NCBI GenBank assembly: GCA_910588535.1
Contig: CAJUOO010000001.1
Span: 62,001 to 126,000, forward strand
Direction: 5' to 3'
Length of the DNA stretch: 64,000 bases
From: an uncultured Lachnospiraceae bacterium
Lineage (GTDB): Bacteria > Bacillota > Clostridia > Lachnospirales > Lachnospiraceae
Shown here: one piece after another, positions 38,083-46,631 of the stretch
How the letters are laid out: every line of letters starts with the position of its first letter
Numbering within the stretch: the first letter of the stretch is position 1
The notes under the pieces: generated by a model
Told to the model about the DNA's origin: nothing
Databases searched by the model: none
Seen by the model: the letters and a program-made list of their open reading frames with translations, nothing else
Made by a program: the position numbers and the translations under genes

Positions 38083-38134
38083 ACGGAAAAAGCAACAAAC
38101 TATATAATACATTTACAAGGAGGCGTGACCGCAT

Positions 38135-39097
38135 ATGGCAAAAGCAAAGCAGAATGTTTCGACAGCGGCAACGGGACCTGTTATGTCAAACAGTGAGCTT
38201 ATGAAACGGCGAATATGGAGAAACAAGGAATTATATCTGTTAATACTTCCGGTTATCATTTATTACATTGTTTTTCATTACAAACCGATGTATGGTTTGG
38301 TTATCGCATTTCAGGATTACAGCCCAAGAAGGGGTATTACAGGTAGTGAGTGGGTAGGTCTGCAGCATTTTAATGATTTCTTTAAGGGTATTTATTTCGG
38401 AAGATTATTGCGCAATACGCTGGAAATCAGTATTGCAACTTTGCTCATCGGTTTCCCAGCGCCGATTATTTTGGCATTGTTGGTAAATGAGTTAAGAAGT
38501 AAGGCATTTTCGCGTATTACACAGACTATAACTTATATGCCACACTTTGTTTCTATGGTCGTACTGTGTGCCATGATTCGTGAGTTTGTAAAAGAAGGCG
38601 GATTAGTGAATCAGTTGATGACATCATGGTTTGGGTATGATGGCAAGAATCTGTTGAGTCGTTCTGCTTATTTTACACCGATTTATGTTATCACTAATAT
38701 CTGGCAGGGAGTGGGCTGGGGTTCGATTGTGTATCTGGCAGCACTGACCGGCATTGATATGGAATTATATGAGGCGGCGAGAGTGGATGGTGCTGGGCGC
38801 TGGAAGCAGACGGTTCATATTACGATTCCTAGTATTATGCCAACGATTATCATTATGTTGATTATGCGTATGGGTCAGATTATGGGTATTGGTCATGAGA
38901 AGATAATCTTGTTGTATAATGAGGGTATTTATGAAAAGGCAGATGTTATTTCTACATATGTTTACCGTATGGGTATTATGAATCGACAATATTCCTTTTC
39001 AGCAGCCGTAGGCTTATTCAACTCCGTTGTCAATTTTATTCTGGTAATAGGTGCGAACCAGATCAGTAAAAGAGTCAGCGAAACCAGTTTGTGGTAA
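38135..39097 (+). CDS. ABC sugar importer permease (LplB/YteP type)
   Basis: A 320-aa inner-membrane permease with six predicted membrane segments. The EAA loop that contacts the ATPase is visible as YEAARVDGAGRWKQTVHITI near residue 212. The N-terminal cytoplasmic extension before the first segment is typical of LplB relatives. A GGAGG site precedes ATG 38135. It partners the next permease and the upstream lipoprotein. No ATPase gene is present, which is usual where a shared MsmK/UgpC-like ATPase serves several importers. Confidence 0.92.
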   Translation: MAKAKQNVSTAATGPVMSNSELMKRRIWRNKELYLLILPVIIYYIVFHYKPMYGLVIAFQDYSPRRGITGSEWVGLQHFNDFFKGIYFGRLLRNTLEISIATLLIGFPAPIILALLVNELRSKAFSRITQTITYMPHFVSMVVLCAMIREFVKEGGLVNQLMTSWFGYDGKNLLSRSAYFTPIYVITNIWQGVGWGSIVYLAALTGIDMELYEAARVDGAGRWKQTVHITIPSIMPTIIIMLIMRMGQIMGIGHEKIILLYNEGIYEKADVISTYVYRMGIMNRQYSFSAAVGLFNSVVNFILVIGANQISKRVSETSLW

Positions 39098-39112
39098 GGA
39101 GGCGAAGAAGAG

Positions 39113-40006
39113 ATGGCAAAAGTTAAAAACTCAAATAAGATTAAAAGAAGCAGGGGCGAGGAGATTTTTAATGTATTTAACATCACGTTTCTGACACTTC
39201 TGATGATTGTGTGTTTATATCCGTTCTGGTATGTAGTATGTGCTTCTTTCAGCCGTTCTACACTGCTTATGTCACACACAGGTGCGCTCTTTAAGCCAAT
39301 GGGATTCAGCTTGGCGGCATATAAGAATGTTTTTGAAAATGACAGTATCTGGATTGGATATGGAAATACAATTTTTTATGTGGTAGTGGGCACTGTATTA
39401 AATATTATTATGACAGTGTTGGGTGCTTATTTCCTTTCTCGTAAGAATGTTCCCGGCCAGTCAATTATTTTGATGATGATAATGTTTACCATGTATTTTT
39501 CAGGTGGTATGATTCCGGGATTCTTGAATATTCAGAGCCTTGGCTTGTATGACAATCGTTTGGCTTTGATTCTGCCGGGTGCAATCAGTACCTTTAACCT
39601 GATTATCATGAGAACTGGTATGGCGGCGATCGACGCGTCAATGGAGGAGTCAGCAAGGCTTGACGGTGCAAATCATTTTACAATTCTGTTCAAGATTATG
39701 CTTCCTCTGACGAAGGCTACCGTGGCAGTATTGGTACTTTACTATGGTGTTGCACATTGGAATTCATGGTTCAATGCGATGATTTATCTGGAAGATAAGA
39801 TGAAGGAGCCATTGCAGTTGGTTCTTCGTCAGATCTTAATTATCAATGATATGTCAGATATGGGTGTCGGTGAAGATACAGAGATGATATCAGAGACAAT
39901 AAAGCACGCTACTATTATTGTTTCTACTGTCCCGATCCTTGCATTATATCCGTTCCTGCAGAAATACTTTGTAAAAGGTATGATGGTTGGAGCTGTCAAA
40001 GGTTAA
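39113..40006 (+). CDS. ABC sugar importer permease (LplC/YtcP type)
   Basis: A 297-aa permease with six membrane segments. The EAA loop is in MEESARLDGANHFTILFKIM near residue 180. It ends in the family's conserved FVKGMMVGAVKG tail. It starts 15 bp after the first permease with a GGAGG site and is followed by a strong terminator, which closes the transporter operon. Confidence 0.92.
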   Translation: MAKVKNSNKIKRSRGEEIFNVFNITFLTLLMIVCLYPFWYVVCASFSRSTLLMSHTGALFKPMGFSLAAYKNVFENDSIWIGYGNTIFYVVVGTVLNIIMTVLGAYFLSRKNVPGQSIILMMIMFTMYFSGGMIPGFLNIQSLGLYDNRLALILPGAISTFNLIIMRTGMAAIDASMEESARLDGANHFTILFKIMLPLTKATVAVLVLYYGVAHWNSWFNAMIYLEDKMKEPLQLVLRQILIINDMSDMGVGEDTEMISETIKHATIIVSTVPILALYPFLQKYFVKGMMVGAVKG

Positions 40007-40014
40007 ATAATATC

Positions 40015-40045
40015 GAGTAGGGAAGATTTCTTCCCTACTCTTTTT
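40015..40045 (+). terminator. Strong intrinsic terminator of the ABC importer operon
   Basis: A 12-bp perfect stem, GAGTAGGGAAGA (40015-40026) with TCTTCCCTACTC (40029-40040), a 2-nt gap in the loop, then TTTTT. Confidence 0.88.
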
Positions 40046-40219
40046 ATGTGCAGCTCTATGCAGAGGAAGTATGCCGCAGAAGCGGCGCATTAAGAAAAAC
40101 AGATACAAGTTATTGTAAGATAGTGCTGCATTTTATACTATATCTTGTCTGGGTAACGCTTATTGCGGCAGCTCTACTTGATTGTTATGGATATGTCTAT
40201 GCTCTGGAAAGAAATGTAC

Positions 40220-40411
40220 TTGGTGTCACAAGAAACATAAGGTATAATCTCTAAAAATCAGTCTAAAATTCTTATTATATTATTTATTTCTACGTTTTAA
40301 CTTCGGTAAAATATCTAAAAAATTCACCTAAATTTATGCATATTGCCTAAAATTACCTAAAACGTATCGTATATTCTATGTATAGTTTGTACAAAAATAA
40401 CATGCTATAAT
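40220..40411 (+). promoter_or_regulatory. Promoter region of the LacI-headed locus
   Basis: The 454-bp gap 40007-40460 holds two candidate promoters: TTGGTG (40220-40225) with TATAAT (40243-40248), spacer 17 bp; and an extended -10, TGC followed by TATAAT at 40406-40411. Between them are six CTAAAA/CTAAAT words (near 40251, 40263, 40314, 40328, 40347, 40356). A 68-codon frame at 40048-40254 lacks a ribosome-binding site and is not called a gene. Confidence 0.45.
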
Positions 40412-40425
40412 CTATTTAAAGATGA

Positions 40426-40437
40426 GTAAACGTTTAC
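40426..40437 (+). promoter_or_regulatory. LacI-family palindromic operator
   Basis: GTAAACGTTTAC is a perfect 12-bp palindrome with the central CG typical of LacI/CcpA-family operators. It lies 15 bp after the extended -10 and 24 bp before the regulator's start, a position suited to autorepression. Confidence 0.6.
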
Positions 40438-40460
40438 GAAAACTTTAAGGAGAACTAGGA

Positions 40461-41489
40461 ATGAAACCCAAGCAGATAACAATTAAAGATGTTGCAAAAG
40501 TAGCTGGTGTTTCGGTGGCAACGGTTTCTAGAGCATTGAATGGTCTTGGGGGAATTGGGGATGAGACAAGGGATTATGTATTACAGGTATGTGAACAGAT
40601 GGCTTACGTCCCCAATACTCTGGCAAGAGGGCTGGTCATGCAACACACGCAGACCATAGGAATTATGATGCCGGATATTACCAGCCCTTTTTATTCACGG
40701 CTGATGGTTCTGGCAGCTCAGGAGGCTAAGCGGTATGGCTATCATGTGTTATTATGTAATAGTTTTCGAGATTATGAGACGGAGATTGAGTACTTTAAGC
40801 TGCTAATCGGGAATCAGGTTGAGGGAATTTTGTTTTTTCCGGTGGGAGATTTAAGTTCTAAGAATTTGTATCAGTTTATGCGGTATATTCCTATGGTTGC
40901 GTTAAATGAAATGCCTGAATTTAGTCCAATTCCTTATGTATGCTCCGACGAAAAGATGGGAGGGCGCATGGCAGTGAATTATCTGCTGGATTGCGGTTGT
41001 AAATCGTTAGTTTTTGTCGGTTTGAGGGAGGACAGGCTTGCCCATCGTTATCGGGTGGAGAGCTTTTTAGCGGAAACAAACAAGACAGAGATATTTGCTG
41101 AGGTGCTTGAAGATGGAAAGAGTTACAAGAGCAGCTTTGAGCGTGGATATGGACAATTCAGTGAATTTCTGGATGAGAATGGGAAGTTGCCAGATGGTGT
41201 GGTTGCAGTAAGCGATGCCACGGCGAACGGAGTAATCAAAGCTTGTATGGAGCGAAAGATTTCCATACCAGATGAGATTTCTTTGATTGGCTTTGATAAT
41301 ATTAACAGTGATTTGCCTCGGATTGAGCTTACTACAGTAGCAGTATCACAGCTTAGGTTATTAAGACAGGCATTTGATCTTTTGATGAAGATAAAGGAGA
41401 AGGGAAAGCTGTCGAAAGAACAAAGGCGAATACGACTTTGCCCGGAGCTGTTTGAAAGGGAGTCATGTAAAAAAGGAGAAGGTAAGTAA
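40461..41489 (+). CDS. LacI-family transcriptional regulator
   Basis: A 342-aa repressor-type protein. The N-terminal helix-turn-helix reads ITIKDVAKVAGVSVATVSRA, with the hinge helix near residue 50 (NTLARGLVMQ). The periplasmic-binding-protein-like sensor domain follows (TIGIMMPDITSPFYSRLMVL onward, with ATANGVIKACMERKISIPDE). It is the first gene of the GH3/beta-glucuronidase/Ula locus, and a palindromic operator sits just upstream. It therefore probably controls that locus; the effector is unknown. Confidence 0.92.
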   Translation: MKPKQITIKDVAKVAGVSVATVSRALNGLGGIGDETRDYVLQVCEQMAYVPNTLARGLVMQHTQTIGIMMPDITSPFYSRLMVLAAQEAKRYGYHVLLCNSFRDYETEIEYFKLLIGNQVEGILFFPVGDLSSKNLYQFMRYIPMVALNEMPEFSPIPYVCSDEKMGGRMAVNYLLDCGCKSLVFVGLREDRLAHRYRVESFLAETNKTEIFAEVLEDGKSYKSSFERGYGQFSEFLDENGKLPDGVVAVSDATANGVIKACMERKISIPDEISLIGFDNINSDLPRIELTTVAVSQLRLLRQAFDLLMKIKEKGKLSKEQRRIRLCPELFERESCKKGEGK

Positions 41490-41542
41490 AAAACAAAAAA
41501 TAAGGGAAAGATAATATTAAGGCAAAGAAAGGGGGCGATGAA

Positions 41543-43285
41543 ATGGTTGATTTAAAGAAGAAACCATTTTGCTTAAATGATAGTGATATTCGCTGGGTAG
41601 AGGAAACTATAGATTCTATGACTCCTGAGGAAAAGATTGGCCAACTATTTATCATGCTTGACAGAAAAAAGAATCAAGAGGAAACAAAGGCAATCTTTGA
41701 CCGTTTCCATATCGGAGGCTGCCGCTATATGAATGAACCGGCACAGCGGATCTATGAACAAAATCGATTTTATCAGGAGAACAGTAAGATTCCATTATTG
41801 ATTGCTTGCAACTGTGATAACGGAGGAAGCGGTGCGTGCTCCGATGGGACACATATAGCGACGGCTGCAGCCTGTGGGGCGGCAAATGATGAGGAAACTG
41901 CTTGGAATACTGGCTATGTCAGTGGACGAGAAGGAACAGCGGTGGGCTGTAACTGGGATTTTGGTCCAGTCTGCGATATTCTCTATAACTGGCGTAATAC
42001 TATAATCAATACAAGGGCGTATGGAAGTGACCCGGAGGAAGTAGTGAAAAATGCCAAGGCGTATGTTCGAGGAGTTAGAAAAAGTCAGATGGCAGTGTGT
42101 TGTAAGCATTTTCCGGGAGATGGTGTGGAAGAGCTAGATCAGCATCTGGTTATGGGAGTGAATACTTTAAGTTGTGAGGAGTGGGATGCTTCTTTTGGCT
42201 GGGTATATAAGCAGATGATTGACGAGGGGATAGAAAGTATTATGGCTGGGCATATTGCTCTGCCTGCCTATTCCAGAAAGCTTTGTCCCGGAATAGCGGA
42301 CGAGGATATCCGTCCAACAACTTTGTCGAAGGAGCTCTTAACTGGTCTACTGAGGGAAAAGCTTGGGTTTAATGGTCTGATTCTCACGGATGCCTCTCAT
42401 ATGGCAGGAATGACCAGCGCTTTGCCAAGAAGTCGTCAGGTTCCAGAAGCGATTGCCGCGGGATGTGATATGTTCCTGTTTTTCAATGATATTGAGGAAG
42501 ACTTTAATTATATGATGGAGGGATGGAAGAGCGGAATTATTACGGATGAGCGTCTTAATGATGCACTTCGTCGGATTCTTGGGTTGAAAGCATCCTTAAA
42601 GCTTCATGAGAAGAAGGAAAAAGGGAATTTGGTTCCACCTCAGGAAGGATTGACAGTGATTGGGTGTGAGGAACATCTTGCTATGGCATCTTTGGCAGCT
42701 AAAAAAAGTATTACGCTGGTGAAGGATACTGCAAAAAATCTTCCTATCTCACCAAAGACGCATCCGCGTGCCTGTGCTTTTATAATCAGTGCTCCGCCGA
42801 TCTCTCGCAAAAACCGACCAGATCCAGTTAAGGAAGTGGTGAGGGAAGAATTGGAAAAGAGAGGATATCAGGTCCACGTCCATGACAGTTATTACGACAG
42901 AGTACTTGAGGATGGATTTACTGAAGAAGTAGAGCTTTCTTCAGTAGTAATTGGCAAGGTAGAAGAATTTAAAAAACAGTATGATGCAGTATTTGTGTTT
43001 ATTAATATGAAGGGCTATGCCCAAGAGAATAATGTCCGCTTAAGCTGGTCTATTGGTCATTCAGTGGAGATTCCATGGTACGTGAAAGAGGTTCCCACAG
43101 TATTTATTTCTCTGAATTATACCAATCATCTTTTGGATGTCCCAATGGCGAAAACCTTTATCAATGCTTATGCACCCACCAGAGAGATTATCCACCGGGC
43201 GTTGATGAAAATTGAGGGAGAGGAAGCTTTTGAAGGAAAGTGTGATGATCTGGTGTTCTGTGGACGCTGGGATACACGACTATAG
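41543..43285 (+). CDS. GH3-family glycoside hydrolase, NagZ-like branch
   Basis: A 580-aa two-domain GH3 enzyme with no signal peptide, so it acts in the cytoplasm. The TIM-barrel domain carries CKHFPGDG near residue 187, the position of the KHFPGHG motif of beta-N-acetylglucosaminidases; DQH follows a few residues later, in place of the D-S-H acid/base dyad. The nucleophile-type Asp is in LILTDASHMAGM near 282. An alpha/beta sandwich domain occupies about 360-580. It may act as a beta-N-acetylhexosaminidase or a related phosphorylase/glucosidase; specificity is uncertain. It lies between the LacI gene and an ABC importer, so its substrate probably comes through that importer. Confidence 0.85.
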   Translation: MVDLKKKPFCLNDSDIRWVEETIDSMTPEEKIGQLFIMLDRKKNQEETKAIFDRFHIGGCRYMNEPAQRIYEQNRFYQENSKIPLLIACNCDNGGSGACSDGTHIATAAACGAANDEETAWNTGYVSGREGTAVGCNWDFGPVCDILYNWRNTIINTRAYGSDPEEVVKNAKAYVRGVRKSQMAVCCKHFPGDGVEELDQHLVMGVNTLSCEEWDASFGWVYKQMIDEGIESIMAGHIALPAYSRKLCPGIADEDIRPTTLSKELLTGLLREKLGFNGLILTDASHMAGMTSALPRSRQVPEAIAAGCDMFLFFNDIEEDFNYMMEGWKSGIITDERLNDALRRILGLKASLKLHEKKEKGNLVPPQEGLTVIGCEEHLAMASLAAKKSITLVKDTAKNLPISPKTHPRACAFIISAPPISRKNRPDPVKEVVREELEKRGYQVHVHDSYYDRVLEDGFTEEVELSSVVIGKVEEFKKQYDAVFVFINMKGYAQENNVRLSWSIGHSVEIPWYVKEVPTVFISLNYTNHLLDVPMAKTFINAYAPTREIIHRALMKIEGEEAFEGKCDDLVFCGRWDTRL

Positions 43286-43336
43286 ATTGGCGTTTTGTGG
43301 ACACACAAAGGACGCATTGTAAAGGAGGGGAACAGT

Positions 43337-44236
43337 ATGAAAAATAAGTCGTCAAAGGCGGCGAGAAGGGAATTTTTTGTAGGAATGGGCTTTATCCTGC
43401 CTAGTCTGCTGGGATTTTTGATATTTACATTTATTCCAGTTATCATTTCCCTTGTTTTAAGTTTTACTAACTGGAATTTTATGCAGGGGTGGGGAGCGAT
43501 TAAGTTTAACGGACTGAGCAATTATATTCGGCTTTTTTCCGATGAATGGTTTCTTAATTCTTACAAGAACAATATTCTATTTACCGCAATTACCGTGCCT
43601 GTTCTTATTGCTCTGGGGCTTGTGATGGCAAATATTATTAACAAGTATATATATGGTGGCAGTGCTGTCAGAACCATGATTTTCATTCCCTATATTGCCA
43701 GTGTAGTTGCAGTTTGTACGGTGTGGATGGTACTTTTGCAACCCAGCTATGGACCAGTAAATCAGGTACTTAAGGCTATAGGTGTGAAGAATCCTCCGGG
43801 ATGGCTGGCGGACTTTAAGTGGTCTTTGCCTTCCATAATGATTATCTACATCTGGCAGCAGGTGGGATATTATTCCATTGTATTTTTGTCTGGCTTAAAG
43901 GGGATTCCTGAGGATGTGTATGAAGCGGCAAAGGTGGACGGAGCTTCACCGCTCAGGCAGTTCTTCTCCATTACGGTTCCGCTAATTTCTCCGACCACGT
44001 TTTTCCTGACCATTATGGGAATTATCGGTTCTTTTAAGGTATTCGATCAGATTAGTATTCTGACTCAAGGTGGACCGGGAAGCTCTAGTTCAGTGATGGC
44101 ATACTATGTGTACCGCACAGCGTTTGAGTACTTTGATATGGGTTATGCGAATACACTTGCTTGGGCATTGTTTGTTCTGGTATTTTTAGTGACACTGGTT
44201 CAGTGGAAACTTCAGGACAGATTTGAGAATGAATAG
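43337..44236 (+). CDS. ABC sugar importer permease (UgpA/MalF type)
   Basis: A 299-aa permease with six membrane segments (first at about residues 16-40). The EAA loop is in VYEAAKVDGASPLRQFFSIT near residue 193. The motif LTQGGPGSSSSVMAYYVY near 243 is typical of UgpA-like sugar permeases. ATG 43337 has an AAAGGAGGGG site, and an in-frame ATG at 43295 is less well placed. It overlaps the next gene's untranslated region tightly, within the same operon. Confidence 0.93.
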   Translation: MKNKSSKAARREFFVGMGFILPSLLGFLIFTFIPVIISLVLSFTNWNFMQGWGAIKFNGLSNYIRLFSDEWFLNSYKNNILFTAITVPVLIALGLVMANIINKYIYGGSAVRTMIFIPYIASVVAVCTVWMVLLQPSYGPVNQVLKAIGVKNPPGWLADFKWSLPSIMIIYIWQQVGYYSIVFLSGLKGIPEDVYEAAKVDGASPLRQFFSITVPLISPTTFFLTIMGIIGSFKVFDQISILTQGGPGSSSSVMAYYVYRTAFEYFDMGYANTLAWALFVLVFLVTLVQWKLQDRFENE

Positions 44237-44252
44237 GGAGGGGGGAATCGTA

Positions 44253-45086
44253 GTGGATAAAAAAGTGAATGTAACAAAAATTTTGTTGACTATAGTTTTT
44301 TGGGCCATTGGCCTCAGTATGCTGGTTCCTCTGATTTGGATGATTTCAACTGCTTGTAAAGTGGAAGCAGATGTATTTAACTTCCCTATTCAATGGATTC
44401 CGCCCCGATGGAATCTGATAGAAAATATGAAAGAGGTATGGGGTGGAACATATAATTTTGGCCGTTACTATCTGAACTCCATTAAGGTGACATTTGGGGC
44501 TACGGCTCTTCAGGTTTTTGTATCTGCGCTGGGAGCCTACGGCTTTTCCAAGGTACATTTTAAGGGAAGGGATAAGATTTTTCTGGCGTACCTTGCCACA
44601 ATGATGATTCCTCCTCAGGTTACGATTGTTTCGCAGTTTATTATTATCCGAGAGATTGGGCTTTACAATTCTCACATCGGTCTTGTGTTAATGCTTGCTT
44701 TTAGTGTATATGGTGTGTTCTTACTTAGACAGGCAATGATGGCTATACCAGAATCTCTGTCTGAATCAGCAAAGATTGATGGAGCGGGCCATTTCACAAT
44801 ATTTTTCCGAATTATTTTCCCCATGATAAAGCCGTCTGTAGCTACCTTAGCCACTCTGAAATTTGTGTGGACATGGAATGATTATCAGGCACCGCTGGTT
44901 TTTCTAAACAGCCGTGAGCTATATACGATTCAGTTGGGAATGAAACAGTTTGCTTCAGAGTCAGGAAGTTATTATTCCTTGATTATGGCGGCAGCCGTAT
45001 CTGCTATTCTTCCATTAATTATTGTATTCTTATTCTGCCAGCGTTTTGTGGTGGATGGAATTGCCACAGGAGCAGTGAAGGGTTAA
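44253..45086 (+). CDS. ABC sugar importer permease (UgpE/MalG type)
   Basis: A 277-aa permease with six membrane segments. The EAA loop is in LSESAKIDGAGHFTIFFRII near residue 177. The C-terminus FVVDGIATGAVKG is typical. The start is GTG 44253, with GGGAGGGGGG 7 nt upstream. It pairs with the UgpA-like permease and the following lipoprotein. As with the other importer, no ATPase gene is present. Confidence 0.92.
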   Translation: MDKKVNVTKILLTIVFWAIGLSMLVPLIWMISTACKVEADVFNFPIQWIPPRWNLIENMKEVWGGTYNFGRYYLNSIKVTFGATALQVFVSALGAYGFSKVHFKGRDKIFLAYLATMMIPPQVTIVSQFIIIREIGLYNSHIGLVLMLAFSVYGVFLLRQAMMAIPESLSESAKIDGAGHFTIFFRIIFPMIKPSVATLATLKFVWTWNDYQAPLVFLNSRELYTIQLGMKQFASESGSYYSLIMAAAVSAILPLIIVFLFCQRFVVDGIATGAVKG

Positions 45087-45163
45087 AGTACACTGCCTGA
45101 GAGGAAGAAATGAACAATGTAATGTACATGTAATATGTGCACAAATAAAAAGGAGGGTTTTTT

Positions 45164-46534
45164 ATGAAAAAAAGAAGAATGTTGACAACGTTATTGACAG
45201 CGGCTGTGTCAGTATCATTGCTGGCGGGCTGTGGCGGGAAAAACGGCACAGAGACACAGACACCTGCATCGGGAAACACAAACAATCAGACAACATCCAA
45301 GGATGAGCAAGTGAATTTGCGCTTTGTATCATGGCTGACAGCGTATCAGGATCTAGATAAGAAGGTGGCAGATGCCTATACTGCAGAGCATCCTAATGTA
45401 ACAATAACCTTTGACTATTATGGTGATATGACAGCGACAGAATATTACAAAAAGGTGGACTTAATGGTTATGGGTGGTGAGGAGATGGATGTTTTAATGA
45501 CCTCAGCATTTCCAGAGCATGCTCAAAGAGCTGGTTCTGGTGCCTACCTGCCACTGGAAGAGTATTTTGAAAAAGAGGGAATTAAGCCAGAGGATGCATA
45601 TGCTTTCGTCTCTAGGGTAAATGACAAGATGTATGGTATTCCCGGTGATTTGAAGTCATGGTTTGTACTGCTCAACAAGGATTATTTGGACGAGGCTGGA
45701 CTTCCTGTGCCAGATCTGGATTGGACTTGGGATGATTATCGCGAGTATGCGAATAAGCTGACCCAAGGAGAAGGTGCAAGTAAGAGATATGGCTCTTATT
45801 TCCACTCATGGGATCATTACGATTATATGGGAATGTGGTCGAACTATCCAGACAACCCTATGTTTAATGCTGATCTGACAGCAGTGAATTTTGATCATCC
45901 TATGTATAAGGAATGGCTTCAATTCCGATTTGATATGGAAAATGTAGATAATTGCCAAGTTCCTTTTGCTGATGTGAAGTCCATGAATATGAACTACAGG
46001 GATAAATTCTTTAATGGACAGATTGCTATGCTCCCAATTGGAAGCTTTATCGTTCCAGAGCTTGACGATCAGGACAAGTACCCACATGAGTTTGTAACTA
46101 CCTTTGCGCCTATTCCAGCATGGAAAGATGCAGAGCCGGGAACGACTTATACAGAATCCCATTTTTATTCTATCAGCAAAACATCAAAGCATCCACAGGA
46201 AGCCTTTGACTTTATTCGCTTCTACACGACAGAAGGTATGAAGATCCGCGGAATCAGTGTTTCAGCAGAAAAAGGCATTGATAAGATGGAATTTATGGAA
46301 ATGCAGATCGATGAGCCGAAGTACGTAGATATGGAAACATTGGGTAAGGTGATGAATAATCCAGCATGGAAAGATAATGTTTATCAGAATGTTCCTCCGT
46401 ACAATAAGGAAATGTCCCAGTTGATGATAGATGAGTGCTCTAAGTTCCTTTTGGGAACCGATTCTTTGGAGAGTACCATCGAGTCCTTGATGAAGAACGG
46501 AACACAGATGATGAAGGATAAGGCTGCAAATTAA
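45164..46534 (+). CDS. Extracellular sugar-binding lipoprotein (UgpB/MalE-like)
   Basis: A 456-aa family-1 solute-binding lipoprotein. The signal peptide ends in the lipobox LLAGC, with Cys at residue 23, followed by a low-complexity Thr/Asn/Ser linker. The mature domain includes EQVNLRFVSWLTAYQDLDKK and an aromatic-rich ligand cleft. An AAGGAGGG site precedes ATG 45164. It follows its permease genes, and a GC-rich hairpin separates it from the beta-glucuronidase gene. The ligand is presumably a glycoside handled by the intracellular GH2/GH3 enzymes. Confidence 0.92.
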   Translation: MKKRRMLTTLLTAAVSVSLLAGCGGKNGTETQTPASGNTNNQTTSKDEQVNLRFVSWLTAYQDLDKKVADAYTAEHPNVTITFDYYGDMTATEYYKKVDLMVMGGEEMDVLMTSAFPEHAQRAGSGAYLPLEEYFEKEGIKPEDAYAFVSRVNDKMYGIPGDLKSWFVLLNKDYLDEAGLPVPDLDWTWDDYREYANKLTQGEGASKRYGSYFHSWDHYDYMGMWSNYPDNPMFNADLTAVNFDHPMYKEWLQFRFDMENVDNCQVPFADVKSMNMNYRDKFFNGQIAMLPIGSFIVPELDDQDKYPHEFVTTFAPIPAWKDAEPGTTYTESHFYSISKTSKHPQEAFDFIRFYTTEGMKIRGISVSAEKGIDKMEFMEMQIDEPKYVDMETLGKVMNNPAWKDNVYQNVPPYNKEMSQLMIDECSKFLLGTDSLESTIESLMKNGTQMMKDKAAN

Positions 46535-46575
46535 ATACGATAAGATGCGCTAATTGGTACATTTGGGCAGGATTC

Positions 46576-46602
46576 GGGGAGGGACCGGTTTTGGCCCTCC
46601 CC
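46576..46602 (+). terminator. Intra-operon hairpin after the binding-protein gene
   Basis: GGGGAGGG (46576-46583) pairs with CCCTCCCC (46595-46602), with a short extra CC/GG pairing inside the loop. There is no T tract, so it more likely stabilises the upstream mRNA or attenuates than fully terminates. Confidence 0.6.
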
Positions 46603-46631
46603 CTTGTACCATAATGAGAATGGAGAATACT

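Noticed and set aside
40048..40254. 68-codon plus-strand frame with one membrane-like segment
   Set aside because: It begins with GTG right at the T run of the importer terminator, lacks a ribosome-binding site, and spans a promoter.
44346..44675. Minus-strand frames of 80-200 codons inside confident genes across the window
   Set aside because: They are antisense shadows of well-recognised proteins with no ribosome-binding sites or recognisable domains.
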